A stretch of DNA of 64,000 nucleotides from UBA2882 sp045542735. Lineage in GTDB: Bacteria > Bacillota > Clostridia > Lachnospirales > Lachnospiraceae. The notes under the pieces were generated by a model, which searched no databases, had not been told where the DNA came from, and worked only from the letters and a program-made list of their open reading frames with translations. The position numbers and the translations under genes are program-made. Where the stretch lies: positions 124,001-188,000 of the forward strand of contig JAZQLQ010000026.1 in the NCBI GenBank assembly GCA_045542735.1. The letters are read 5' to 3'. Positions 32,872 through 41,837 of this stretch are shown one piece after another (the stretch's first letter is position 1; each line of letters opens with the position of its first letter).

Positions 32872-35022
32872 ATGGGAAAACTTTTTAAAAATATGATTCC
32901 CTATTGGAGAAGTGTTTTTGTCATTTTATGTCTGTTGATTGTGCAGGCATATTGTGATCTGGCATTGCCCCAATACACGTCGGATATCATTGATGTGGGA
33001 ATCATAAATAGCGGAACCGAATATATCTTACCTGAAAAAGTGACCGCGCAAACATATGAAAGCATGCAGATGCTTATGACAGAAGAAGAGAGGGAAGCCT
33101 GGGTAAGTAGCTATGAAAAAGAGGGCGGATTCTATGTGGCAAAATCCCTTTCTGAAGAAGAACTGGAGGCATTGGATCATCAGCTTTTGATTCCCGCAGC
33201 ATTGGCTTACCAGATGAGCAATTATCAAGGAGAGGCACCGGAAGGAACCGAGCAGATGCAAGCAGGAAGCGTAGCAGATATGGAGGCTATGATCATGCAG
33301 GCACGCCAGTCTGTGGACCAGACGGTGGATACTTTGGGAGAGTCAACGGTGAGATCTATGGCATTGCAATTTGCGGCACAATGTCATAAAGAAGCCGGCC
33401 TTGATGTAGGACAGATACAGATTAATTACTTATTAAAAGCCGGTATCAAAATGTTGCTTATGACGTTGGTGATGGGCGTGGCAGCAATTGGTGTGGGTTT
33501 TTTTGCGTCCAGGGTTGGTGCAGGCATTGGTTTGGATTTGCGCAAAAAGGTCTTTTCCAAGGTTACAAGATTTTCCAATGCAGAGATTGATAAATTTTCG
33601 ACAGCATCATTAATTACCAGAAGCACCAATGATATTCAGCAAGTACAAATGGTATCAACGATGCTACTGCGTATGGTACTGTTTGCACCCATTATCGGTG
33701 TCGGCGGTATTATCAAGGTGATTAACACCGGAGCCGGTATGGGATGGATTATTGCGCTGTCGGTTATTTTGATTATGGGCTTTGTGTTAACGCTGGTGTC
33801 TGTTACCATGCCCAAGTTTAAGATGATGCAGACCTTGGTGGACCGGGTGAATCTGGTTTCCCGTGAGATTTTGACAGGTCTTAATGTAATCCGTGCTTTT
33901 GGCAGGGAGGAAAAAGAAGAAGAAAGATTTGACGAGGCCAATTGCAATCTGACAAAAACACAGTTGTTCACTAACCGCGTTATGGCTGTTATGATGCCGG
34001 GCATGATGATTATTATGAACGGAACTTCCATATTGATTACATGGGTTGCAGCAAACAAGATTGATCTGGGAACACTTCAGGTTGGTGAAATGACAGCTTT
34101 TATTAGCTATTCCATGCAAATTGTAATATCCTTTTTGATGCTGACCATGATGTCCATTATGCTCCCCCGTGCCGGTGTGGCAGCAGAGCGTATTGACGAA
34201 GTGTTAAAGACAGCACCAACCATTGAAGATAAAGAAGATGCTACGCCTTTTACAGTAGAAAGGGGCATCATCAAGTACGATCACGTATATTTTGCATATC
34301 CTGAAGCAGAGGAAGACGTGCTGGTAGATATCGATTTTGAAGCAAGACCCGGTGAAGTGACAGCGATTATCGGAAGTACCGGATGCGGCAAATCCACTTT
34401 AGTAAATCTGCTCCCCAGATTCTTTGATGTGCGGGAAGGCGCTATTTCCATCGATGGACGTGATATTCGCAATATCAAGATGAAAGATTTGCGCGAATGC
34501 ATTGGCTTTGTACCCCAAAAAGGAATCCTTTTCTCAGGAACTATTGCCTCCAACCTTCGTTTTGGTAAGCATGATGCAACGGATGAAGAGTTGAAAGAGA
34601 CAGCAGAGATTGCGCAGGCAATGGAATTTATCGAGGATAAAAAAGATCAGTTTGAGAGTGCCATTGCACAGGGTGGTACCAATGTGTCCGGTGGTCAGAA
34701 GCAACGTCTTGCCATTGCGAGAGCTATTGTGAAAAAGCCCAAAATTCTGGTGTTTGATGATAGTTTTTCAGCCCTTGATATGAAAACAGACGCAGTGCTT
34801 CGTAAAACCTTAATGGAAAAGGTAAAAGACAGTACCGTTATCATTGTGGCACAGCGTATCAGTACCATTATCCATGCAGATAAGATTCTTGTATTGGACG
34901 ACGGACAAATCGTTGGCATGGGCAAACATGAAGATTTGTTGAAAAATTGTGAAGTATATGAGCAGATTGCCAGATCCCAGCTTTCCGCCAAGGAATTGGG
35001 ATTGGAAGAAAAGGAGGTATAG
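32872..35022 (+). CDS. Heterodimeric ABC exporter, subunit with degenerate Walker B (BmrC/YheI-like)
   Basis: The 716-aa half-transporter has six membrane helices and one ATPase domain. A large insert of about 150 residues lies between helices 1 and 2. Walker A is GSTGCGKST with Lys507, the signature VSGGQKQR is canonical, but the catalytic glutamate after Walker B is replaced by aspartate (VFDD, Asp629-Asp630). This is typical of one partner of heterodimeric exporters such as BmrCD, which expel drugs or lipids. AAAAGGAG precedes the ATG, with a TGCTATATT extended -10 at 32838-32846. The partner starts 3 bp downstream. Confidence 0.88.
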   Translation: MGKLFKNMIPYWRSVFVILCLLIVQAYCDLALPQYTSDIIDVGIINSGTEYILPEKVTAQTYESMQMLMTEEEREAWVSSYEKEGGFYVAKSLSEEELEALDHQLLIPAALAYQMSNYQGEAPEGTEQMQAGSVADMEAMIMQARQSVDQTVDTLGESTVRSMALQFAAQCHKEAGLDVGQIQINYLLKAGIKMLLMTLVMGVAAIGVGFFASRVGAGIGLDLRKKVFSKVTRFSNAEIDKFSTASLITRSTNDIQQVQMVSTMLLRMVLFAPIIGVGGIIKVINTGAGMGWIIALSVILIMGFVLTLVSVTMPKFKMMQTLVDRVNLVSREILTGLNVIRAFGREEKEEERFDEANCNLTKTQLFTNRVMAVMMPGMMIIMNGTSILITWVAANKIDLGTLQVGEMTAFISYSMQIVISFLMLTMMSIMLPRAGVAAERIDEVLKTAPTIEDKEDATPFTVERGIIKYDHVYFAYPEAEEDVLVDIDFEARPGEVTAIIGSTGCGKSTLVNLLPRFFDVREGAISIDGRDIRNIKMKDLRECIGFVPQKGILFSGTIASNLRFGKHDATDEELKETAEIAQAMEFIEDKKDQFESAIAQGGTNVSGGQKQRLAIARAIVKKPKILVFDDSFSALDMKTDAVLRKTLMEKVKDSTVIIVAQRISTIIHADKILVLDDGQIVGMGKHEDLLKNCEVYEQIARSQLSAKELGLEEKEV

Positions 35023-35025
35023 GAC

Positions 35026-36873
35026 ATGAGTGAAGAAACAGTAAAAATGCCTCCGAGAAGAAGAGGGATGGGCGGACCACCCCGTGGCATGATGGTAGAA
35101 AAACCCAAAGATTTAAAGACATCTATCAAAAAAATATTTGCTTATCTGGGTGGATTTAAGTTTGCTGTATTTGCAGTTATGATATTTGCTGCAGTTTCCA
35201 CCGTATTTAACGTTGTGGGACCGAAGGTCATGGGAAAGGCAACAACCGCACTTTCCGAAGGCTTGATGAGAAAGATTGCCGGAACCGGCGGTATTGATTT
35301 TGATTATATCGGAAAGATTTTATTAATCACACTGGCGTTGTACGGTATCAGTTCACTATTTGCCTTTTTGCAAAGCTTTATTATGAGCGGTGTGACACAG
35401 AAAGTTTGTTATCGGTTCCGTAAGGAAATTTCCGAGAAGATTAACCGCATGCCCATGAAATACTTTGAGAGCAGGACCTACGGTGAAGTGCTCTCCCGTA
35501 TTACCAATGACGTAGATACCCTGGGTATGGGATTAAACCAAAGTATTACACAGGTTATCACATCTGTGACAACCATGGTCGGTGTGCTGGCAATGATGCT
35601 TTCCATTTCACCGTTGATGACTTTGATTGCGTTGGTTATTTTGCCTATCTCCGTGGTGCTGATTGGTATTGTTATGAAAAAATCCCAGAAATACTTCCGC
35701 AGTCAGCAGGAGCATTTGGGAACCATTAACGGACAGGTGGAAGAGAATTATTCCGGACATCTGGTTATCAAGGCGTATAACAAAGAAGACGATGTCATTA
35801 ATGAATTTAACGAGACAAATAAAAAGCTGTATGAATCTGCTTGGAAATCCCAGTTTATATCCGGTATGATGCATCCCATTATGATGTTTGTGGGAAATCT
35901 GGGTTATGCCGGTGTGGCATTGGTAGGTGGTATTCTGGCTATTGACGGCAGAATTACTATCGGTGATATTCAGGCATTTATTCAGTATGTAAGAAACTTT
36001 ACCCAGCCCATCCAGCAGATTGCTCAGGTAGCAAACCAAATTCAGTCCATGGCGGCAGCAGCTGAAAGAGTTTTTGAATTCCTGGATGAAGAGGAAGAAG
36101 ACCAGTTGGCAGAAAATCCGGCCAGCACAGACAACCTGGTAGGAGCGGTTTCTTTTGAACATGTAAAATTTGGTTACAATGAGGATCAGATTATCATTCA
36201 TGATTTTAGTGCCGATATTAAACCGGGACAAAAGATTGCCATTGTTGGTCCTACGGGAGCCGGAAAAACAACTATGGTGAAGTTGTTGATGCGTTTCTAT
36301 GATGTCAACGACGGAGCTATTAAAATCGATGGACACAACATCAAAGATTTCAATCGAAGAGAACTGAGGGATGCCTTTGGTATGGTATTGCAGGATACCT
36401 GGTTATTTAAAGGCAGCATTATGGAAAATATCCGCTACGGGCGACTGGATGCGACAGATGAGGAAGTCATTGCTGCAGCAAAAGCTGCCCATGCAGATCA
36501 CTTTATCCGCACTTTACCGGGTGGCTATCAAATGGAGTTAAATGAGGATGCAAGCAATGTGTCCCAGGGTCAGAAGCAGTTATTGACCATTGCCCGTGCC
36601 ATTCTGGCGGATAACCGTATCATGATCTTGGATGAAGCTACATCCTCAGTAGATACACGTACAGAGATCCGTATCCAGAAAGCTATGGATAACCTGATGA
36701 AGGGAAGAACCAGCTTTGTCATCGCCCACCGTTTATCCACCATTCGTGACGCAGATTTGATTTTGGTCATGAAGGATGGCGATATTATTGAGCAAGGCAA
36801 GCATCAGGAACTTTTGGATAAAGACGGTTTCTATGCAAAATTGTATAATTCCCAGTTTGAACAGGTGTCATAG
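35026..36873 (+). CDS. Heterodimeric ABC exporter, partner subunit
   Basis: The 615-aa half-transporter carries an Arg/Pro-rich N-terminus (PPRRRGMGGPPRG), six membrane helices and an ATPase domain with Walker A GPTGAGKTT and an intact Walker B glutamate in ILDEATS. Its signature motif is VSQGQ rather than SGGQ. The degenerate signature here and the degenerate Walker B in the preceding subunit fall in opposite composite sites, leaving one consensus and one non-consensus ATP site, as expected for a heterodimer. GGAGGTATAGGAC precedes the ATG. A strong terminator follows the gene. Confidence 0.88.
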   Translation: MSEETVKMPPRRRGMGGPPRGMMVEKPKDLKTSIKKIFAYLGGFKFAVFAVMIFAAVSTVFNVVGPKVMGKATTALSEGLMRKIAGTGGIDFDYIGKILLITLALYGISSLFAFLQSFIMSGVTQKVCYRFRKEISEKINRMPMKYFESRTYGEVLSRITNDVDTLGMGLNQSITQVITSVTTMVGVLAMMLSISPLMTLIALVILPISVVLIGIVMKKSQKYFRSQQEHLGTINGQVEENYSGHLVIKAYNKEDDVINEFNETNKKLYESAWKSQFISGMMHPIMMFVGNLGYAGVALVGGILAIDGRITIGDIQAFIQYVRNFTQPIQQIAQVANQIQSMAAAAERVFEFLDEEEEDQLAENPASTDNLVGAVSFEHVKFGYNEDQIIIHDFSADIKPGQKIAIVGPTGAGKTTMVKLLMRFYDVNDGAIKIDGHNIKDFNRRELRDAFGMVLQDTWLFKGSIMENIRYGRLDATDEEVIAAAKAAHADHFIRTLPGGYQMELNEDASNVSQGQKQLLTIARAILADNRIMILDEATSSVDTRTEIRIQKAMDNLMKGRTSFVIAHRLSTIRDADLILVMKDGDIIEQGKHQELLDKDGFYAKLYNSQFEQVS

Positions 36874-36878
36874 AGAAT

Positions 36879-36910
36879 AAAAAACTGTCACAGTGATGTG
36901 GCAGTTTTTT
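36879..36910 (+). terminator. Terminator after the ABC exporter pair
   Basis: AAAAAACTGTCACA and TGTGGCAGTTTTTT pair with one G-U, around a 4-nt loop, ending in six T. Confidence 0.92.
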
Positions 36911-36921
36911 CTATGAAAGTA

Positions 36922-36930
36922 TGTTACAAT
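36922..36930 (+). promoter_or_regulatory. Extended -10 candidate for the large lipoprotein gene
   Basis: TGT followed by TACAAT ends 31 bp before the chosen ATG at 36962. The -35 region overlaps the preceding terminator and is poor. Confidence 0.45.
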
Positions 36931-36961
36931 GAGAGAGACTTTGATAAAAAGAGGTAAATCT

Positions 36962-39454
36962 ATGTTTAAAAAACTAGTATTCCATTTAATATATGCAATA
37001 ACATATCTAACATTATGCCTAGGTATGATGGGATGTGGTAATGAAGAGATTAAAGTACAGTCGACGGAACAGGAAAAAATCGGAAAAACGAATCAAATGG
37101 AAGAGGATTCGGAGCCGGAAAAATATGATTACAGTCAATATTTAGAAAAAATATGGATATCTCAGATTCAATGTGAGGATTCGGAACTTGCACCTTTGGA
37201 ATGCTCTTTCTACTTTACGGTTATCGAAGATGGAAAAGTGGAGGGACGTCTTTGTACAGACCAAGGCAGTTTCGTAAGTTATAATATAAAAACCCCAAAC
37301 AATGATATGGAACCTTTGCCTTATATAGGAGAATTTTCGGGTGAAGTGGTAGGAGATAGTGCAGAGTGTAAATTTGATGATGGGAGAGGTTTTGGAGGAC
37401 AAATCCTTTTGCATTTTGTGGACGAGCAGAATATAGAAGTTACATTTATGCTTCATGAAGAACAATCATATCGAAATTATTTTTGGGGTGCAAATTATGA
37501 TGGGACATATACTTTTAATCCTTGGAATATCTCTGATGAAGAATTTTGTGTAGATGAAAAATTGTTGGTTGATGGAAATTTAAAGTATGGGGAAGGCGTG
37601 TTCAATTTGATATTGGGCGAGAAAGAATATGGAAGTATGAATTATCCGTGTGCTTATTTGCATGATGAAAAAGGCAATGTTGTATATGGCTTTGATATTG
37701 GATATATACCGGAAAGTAAAATAAGTGATACTGTAATAAAAGATGTAGATAGAGATGGCTTAGAAGATATCACAATTACGTTATCAATTGATGGAACCAA
37801 AGAGATTTCCTATATTTTTTATCAACAAGAAGATTTTTTTTGGCAAAGAGAACGAGTTGATTTAGTAAATCCGAATCAGACAATGGATTTTGAAACGACT
37901 TTGGAAAAATATAAGGACAGAATATGGCTTGCGGGTGCAGGTCGGGATAATATAGGCGCTTTTTCCACGGATTTTTCTTTTTATATTTCAGATATCGATA
38001 ATGGCAGAGTAACAGGACGATTCTCTATGGGATTTTTGCAGAAAGATTGCTTTGAAAAGAATCAAGGTGGTTGTCGTGAGATTAATTTGGGAGTAGGGTA
38101 TTTCCAAGGAGAGATTATTGACGGAAAAGTAGAGTGTTGGTTTCAGGATGAACAAGGTAATAGTGGAAGGATGAGCATTGCAAATCCGCAAGAAGATCAG
38201 ATTGAAGCAGAGGTTATATGGTTAAATAGAGATTATATACATGACAAATATAGTGAAGATTGGGAAGATGGAAATTATTCTTTTGTCGCATGTAACATTA
38301 ACGATCTTTATATTGCAAATAATACAAAAAGGGATATAAATGAAGAATTATCCGCAACGATCAATTGGAAAGGAAAGCCGGATATTTGGTTTGTTTGTGG
38401 AAAGGCAACAAACATAGAGCGTGGTACGTATGGACCGGAGGCCTATTTGTTAACACCGGAAGGGGACATTTTGTATGATTTTTTTGTACCCTGTGCCACT
38501 AACATGGAACTCCTCGATGCGAATGTTGAAGATGTAGATGGAAATGGATTAGAAGATATCCGTATGGTGGTAGGCTTTGTTGATGATACATATGACATAA
38601 CAGATACCCGCATATTCTATCAACAAGAAGATGGTTTGTTTTGTTATGAATATGTAGAAGAAAATGAACATAATTATGCTACCTGGCTGGATTTCCCGCA
38701 TGATGAAATGGAATTGGCAGATGAAGAATTGTATAGTTATCTGGCAGAGTCCTATTCTGAAATCGATTGGTATGGAGCCTTTGATAAAGGTGATATGGAT
38801 AAATATGAAACGTATAAAAATGTCTTTAAAGAATTAATTTTACAGGAAAGAACCTTTATCAATATGGAAACCGGAGAAGAGATGCTCTTAGGTGACCATG
38901 ATGCCATATTGTTGCCGGATGGTATGGATGCAACTTATGATATGGAACGCTATGATTATTATTTCTTCGATGCGGATGGAGACGGAGCGCAGGAATTGAT
39001 TATTTTAGCAAATGGAACGTGGTTGTTTTTTAAGTATCTGGAAAATGAAGAGCAGATTGTTTTATGTGAAGAAATAAAATCCGGATTTTATCAATTAGGG
39101 GGAACCGGAATACTTCTATTTAGTGATGGAACAACCAATTACTTTTATCAGTGGAATGAAGATGGAGAAATAAAATGTAGCGTGCATTTCTTTACACGTT
39201 CTTATGATGGTGAGTTGGTATGCTGCATATCTTTACCGGAATTTACACAGGAAAATCAAAGGATTTATATACCGGATAAAATGAAAGAAATTGGCTATTT
39301 GGATGAGTCTAATAATAAATATTATGTCAGAGTAACAGAAGATGAGTATAATGTGCTTACAAACGATTTTTATGAATCCTGCGAGCAAGGCAAAGAAAAA
39401 ATGGAAGCTGTAACTTATACATATGAAGAATTTATTGGCAATGAGTTGCATTGA
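36962..39454 (+). CDS. Large lipoprotein with an internal duplication
   Basis: The 830-aa product begins with a signal peptide ending GMMGC (Cys25, a weak lipobox). The body contains two similar modules of about 300 residues: each has an IW-opening, a short FYF/FSFYIS strand, a G-E-V/I-G-x-V/A-E-C-x-F/W block and a GTYTF/GNYSF strand, followed by a calcium-type DVDRDGLEDI or DVDGNGLEDI loop. A third acidic loop, DADGDGAQEL, lies near the C-terminus. These loops resemble FG-GAP/dockerin calcium sites. Surface binding is likely; no enzyme is recognised. The ATG at 36962 has AGAGGT upstream, while 36929 falls in the promoter. Confidence 0.65.
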   Translation: MFKKLVFHLIYAITYLTLCLGMMGCGNEEIKVQSTEQEKIGKTNQMEEDSEPEKYDYSQYLEKIWISQIQCEDSELAPLECSFYFTVIEDGKVEGRLCTDQGSFVSYNIKTPNNDMEPLPYIGEFSGEVVGDSAECKFDDGRGFGGQILLHFVDEQNIEVTFMLHEEQSYRNYFWGANYDGTYTFNPWNISDEEFCVDEKLLVDGNLKYGEGVFNLILGEKEYGSMNYPCAYLHDEKGNVVYGFDIGYIPESKISDTVIKDVDRDGLEDITITLSIDGTKEISYIFYQQEDFFWQRERVDLVNPNQTMDFETTLEKYKDRIWLAGAGRDNIGAFSTDFSFYISDIDNGRVTGRFSMGFLQKDCFEKNQGGCREINLGVGYFQGEIIDGKVECWFQDEQGNSGRMSIANPQEDQIEAEVIWLNRDYIHDKYSEDWEDGNYSFVACNINDLYIANNTKRDINEELSATINWKGKPDIWFVCGKATNIERGTYGPEAYLLTPEGDILYDFFVPCATNMELLDANVEDVDGNGLEDIRMVVGFVDDTYDITDTRIFYQQEDGLFCYEYVEENEHNYATWLDFPHDEMELADEELYSYLAESYSEIDWYGAFDKGDMDKYETYKNVFKELILQERTFINMETGEEMLLGDHDAILLPDGMDATYDMERYDYYFFDADGDGAQELIILANGTWLFFKYLENEEQIVLCEEIKSGFYQLGGTGILLFSDGTTNYFYQWNEDGEIKCSVHFFTRSYDGELVCCISLPEFTQENQRIYIPDKMKEIGYLDESNNKYYVRVTEDEYNVLTNDFYESCEQGKEKMEAVTYTYEEFIGNELH

Positions 39455-39522
39455 AAAAGTGATTAAGGTTAAAATGTTAAAAAAATTGTACTTGGAATGT
39501 AATGAAAGGGAGGAGTAAATGG

Positions 39523-39933
39523 ATGATTAAAGTAATCGTATTATTTTTAATGTTTTTCCCAATTATTGCATTCGCTGCGCTATGGATTATTTTATACTTA
39601 GTTGATGAGTGGACAGAAGTTGACTATATAACACGATATCCTTTGGAAAATTGTCTGGAATATATGAAACATGATAATGTCTACGACGTGTATGATTACG
39701 AATGGGAAGAGAATGAGGGAAGATATTTTATAACGTTTACCGGTGTGAAACACTATGGACCACCATTTGATATACGAAAGCCGGTGTTTGAAGTCATATT
39801 TGAAAGTGTAGAAAATGGAACAAAAATTAAAGTTATTTATCTGAAGAAAATTATTGCGCCGGGACCTATAGTGAGATGGGAACATGTGAATACATTTTGG
39901 AAAAAGAAACTGAATGCAGAAGAATGTAAATGA
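39523..39933 (+). CDS. Hypothetical membrane-anchored protein
   Basis: The 136-aa product has one N-terminal helix (about 2-25) and a small extracytoplasmic beta-rich domain. It is not recognised. The ATG at 39523 is chosen because GGGAGGAG lies 7 bp upstream; the ATG at 39502 would place that ribosome site inside the gene. It may be cotranscribed with the large lipoprotein gene 68 bp upstream. A terminator follows. Confidence 0.55.
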   Translation: MIKVIVLFLMFFPIIAFAALWIILYLVDEWTEVDYITRYPLENCLEYMKHDNVYDVYDYEWEENEGRYFITFTGVKHYGPPFDIRKPVFEVIFESVENGTKIKVIYLKKIIAPGPIVRWEHVNTFWKKKLNAEECK

Positions 39934-39972
39934 ATCTCACCAATGTAGCGACTGTAATCCATAAATAATGAG

Positions 39973-40001
39973 AATGCAAGCCTTCTTGGGCTTGCATTTT
40001 T
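39973..40001 (+). terminator. Terminator before the XRE gene
   Basis: AATGCAAGCC and GGCTTGCATT make a 10-bp stem with a 6-nt loop, followed by T. The right arm also carries the -35 of the next promoter. Confidence 0.88.
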
Positions 40002-40019
40002 ATTGTCATATGGTAATAT
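39992..40019 (+). promoter_or_regulatory. Promoter of the XRE/DUF815/DUF4422 genes
   Basis: TTGCAT (39992-39997), 16 bp, then TAATAT (40014-40019) preceded by TGG. Confidence 0.55.
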
Positions 40020-40031
40020 AAGAACGTAGGG

Positions 40032-40044
40032 CAACTTTAAGTTG
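40032..40044 (+). promoter_or_regulatory. 13-bp palindrome, possible XRE operator
   Basis: CAACTT-T-AAGTTG is a perfect palindrome just past the predicted transcription start and 27 bp before the regulator ATG, a position that fits autorepression by the XRE protein. Confidence 0.5.
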
Positions 40045-40070
40045 ACATATACATAAATAAGGAGAAAAAC

Positions 40071-40487
40071 ATGAGTTTTGCAGAAAAGATTTTAAGTTTA
40101 AGAACAAGAAGCGGATTATCCCAGGAAGCATTGGCAGATAAGCTTTTAGTAAGCCGTCAGGCAGTTTCCAAATGGGAATCAGGTGTGACTTTACCTGAGA
40201 CAGATAAGCTGGTAACAATCAGCAATATGTTTGGGGTAAGCTTAGACTACCTGTTAAAAGAGGATAAGCCCACAAAGGCAAAAACGGATGAAAATTTGGA
40301 TCGTATCATTTTGCGTTTCCTTGGTTCGGCTCAGGATATTGATGAGATATCCAAGCTTTTGATAGAGATTATGCAGGATGGCGTGATTGATGAAGAAGAG
40401 CGTGTACGCCTGAATTCCATTATGTCAGCCTTGGATGAAATTACAAAAAATATTCAGGATATTAAGTCTAAGATTGCAGACAACTAA
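40071..40487 (+). CDS. XRE-family transcriptional regulator
   Basis: The 138-aa protein has an N-terminal Cro/CI helix-turn-helix (about 5-60; LRTRSGLSQEALADKL then VSRQAVSKWESG) and a C-terminal helical domain of about 70 residues. The pattern is common in Clostridia for regulators that sense unknown signals. AAGGAGAAAA precedes the ATG. A palindrome at 40032-40044 is a likely binding site. The DUF815 gene starts 21 bp downstream, so the two are cotranscribed. Confidence 0.88.
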   Translation: MSFAEKILSLRTRSGLSQEALADKLLVSRQAVSKWESGVTLPETDKLVTISNMFGVSLDYLLKEDKPTKAKTDENLDRIILRFLGSAQDIDEISKLLIEIMQDGVIDEEERVRLNSIMSALDEITKNIQDIKSKIADN

Positions 40488-40508
40488 TAATACTTAAGGA
40501 GCATACAT

Positions 40509-41813
40509 ATGAATCAGATTATTTCCAAATTGATTATTTACGGAGATTTACCGGCAGATTGTATTTTAATGGAGCTTGCAGATATCTGTGCCAAGGTAAA
40601 ATCCGGTGAGTACAATAAAGACGAGTTAGTGACACGTGTCTACAAGCAGGTAAAAAAGCTTTTGGTAGTAGCGACCGATTATGGTTTTGATAAAAACCTT
40701 TGGCAAAATTATCTGACCTATCTTTTGATTACGGATGAAAACCCTTTCAGTATTACCTGTGAAAAGGTTGGAGCCAACGACGGCAGTGTGAACCACTTTG
40801 CCAAAAATGATTTTAAGGTATTTATGGATTTATTCCATTATGATTTTACATATCTGGAAGAAGCTTTAGACGTTGACTGCTTCTCTACTTTATCTACATA
40901 CCGTGCAATCGGTAAGCCGGAGCTGATGTACAATAAAAATGTCAGTGAAAAGGTGCAGGTGCTGAGTGAGAATTTAGCAAAGGCTAACACAGAGGAACAA
41001 TTTTTTGGATTTGTGACAGATTTTTATAAAGATTTCGGTGTGGGTATGTTTGGTCTTAACAAAGCATTCCGTATCGGCAATGTGGATGATAAGGGTCACA
41101 TTACCTTCCAGGCAATCAACAACATGGATAAGGTAATGCTGGATGATTTGATTGGATATGAGATCCAGAAAAAGAAACTGGTAGACAATACCAAAGCATT
41201 TGTAGAAGGCAGAAAGGCAAATAATGTCCTGCTCTTTGGTGACAGCGGAACCGGAAAGTCCACAAGTGTAAAAGCTATTGTAAATCAGTTTTATGACCAG
41301 GGTCTGCGCATGATTGAGATTTATAAGCATCAGTTTAAAGACTTGTCCAATGTCATTGCACAGATTAAAAACCGTAATTATAAATTTATCATTTATATGG
41401 ATGATTTGTCCTTTGAAGAGTTTGAAGTAGAATACAAATTCCTCAAGGCTGTCATTGAAGGTGGTGTGGAGACGAAGCCGGAAAATATCCTGATTTATGC
41501 CACATCCAACCGTCGTCATTTGATTAAGGAGAACTGGAAGGACCGCAACGACGTGGAGTTCCAGGATGGCATGCATCGTTCTGATACCATGGAAGAGAAG
41601 CTTTCTCTTGTGCATCGTTTTGGTGTTACCATTAGCTACTCCAAGCCTACGCCCAAGGAGTATTATGAGATTGCCATCGGTCTTGCAAGAAGAGCCGGTA
41701 TTACCATGTCGGATGAGGAGATTAAGGCAGAGGCTAATAAATGGGAGTTGAGCCACGGCGGTATTTCGGGCAGAACGGCGCAACAGTTTGTCAATTACCT
41801 GTTAGGACAGTAA
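40509..41813 (+). CDS. DUF815 family AAA+ ATPase
   Basis: The 434-aa protein has an unrecognised N-terminal half and a C-terminal P-loop domain: Walker A LFGDSGTGKST with Lys250, Walker B FIIYMDDLSFE, and the sensor-like IYATSNRRHL, all typical of DUF815. The cellular role of the family is unknown. No membrane helix or signal peptide is present. AAGGAGC lies 8 bp before the ATG. It lies between an XRE regulator and a DUF4422 protein with short gaps (21 and 24 bp), pointing to one transcript. Confidence 0.85.
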   Translation: MNQIISKLIIYGDLPADCILMELADICAKVKSGEYNKDELVTRVYKQVKKLLVVATDYGFDKNLWQNYLTYLLITDENPFSITCEKVGANDGSVNHFAKNDFKVFMDLFHYDFTYLEEALDVDCFSTLSTYRAIGKPELMYNKNVSEKVQVLSENLAKANTEEQFFGFVTDFYKDFGVGMFGLNKAFRIGNVDDKGHITFQAINNMDKVMLDDLIGYEIQKKKLVDNTKAFVEGRKANNVLLFGDSGTGKSTSVKAIVNQFYDQGLRMIEIYKHQFKDLSNVIAQIKNRNYKFIIYMDDLSFEEFEVEYKFLKAVIEGGVETKPENILIYATSNRRHLIKENWKDRNDVEFQDGMHRSDTMEEKLSLVHRFGVTISYSKPTPKEYYEIAIGLARRAGITMSDEEIKAEANKWELSHGGISGRTAQQFVNYLLGQ

Positions 41814-41837
41814 TATTTCTACATAAGGAGAAACATC

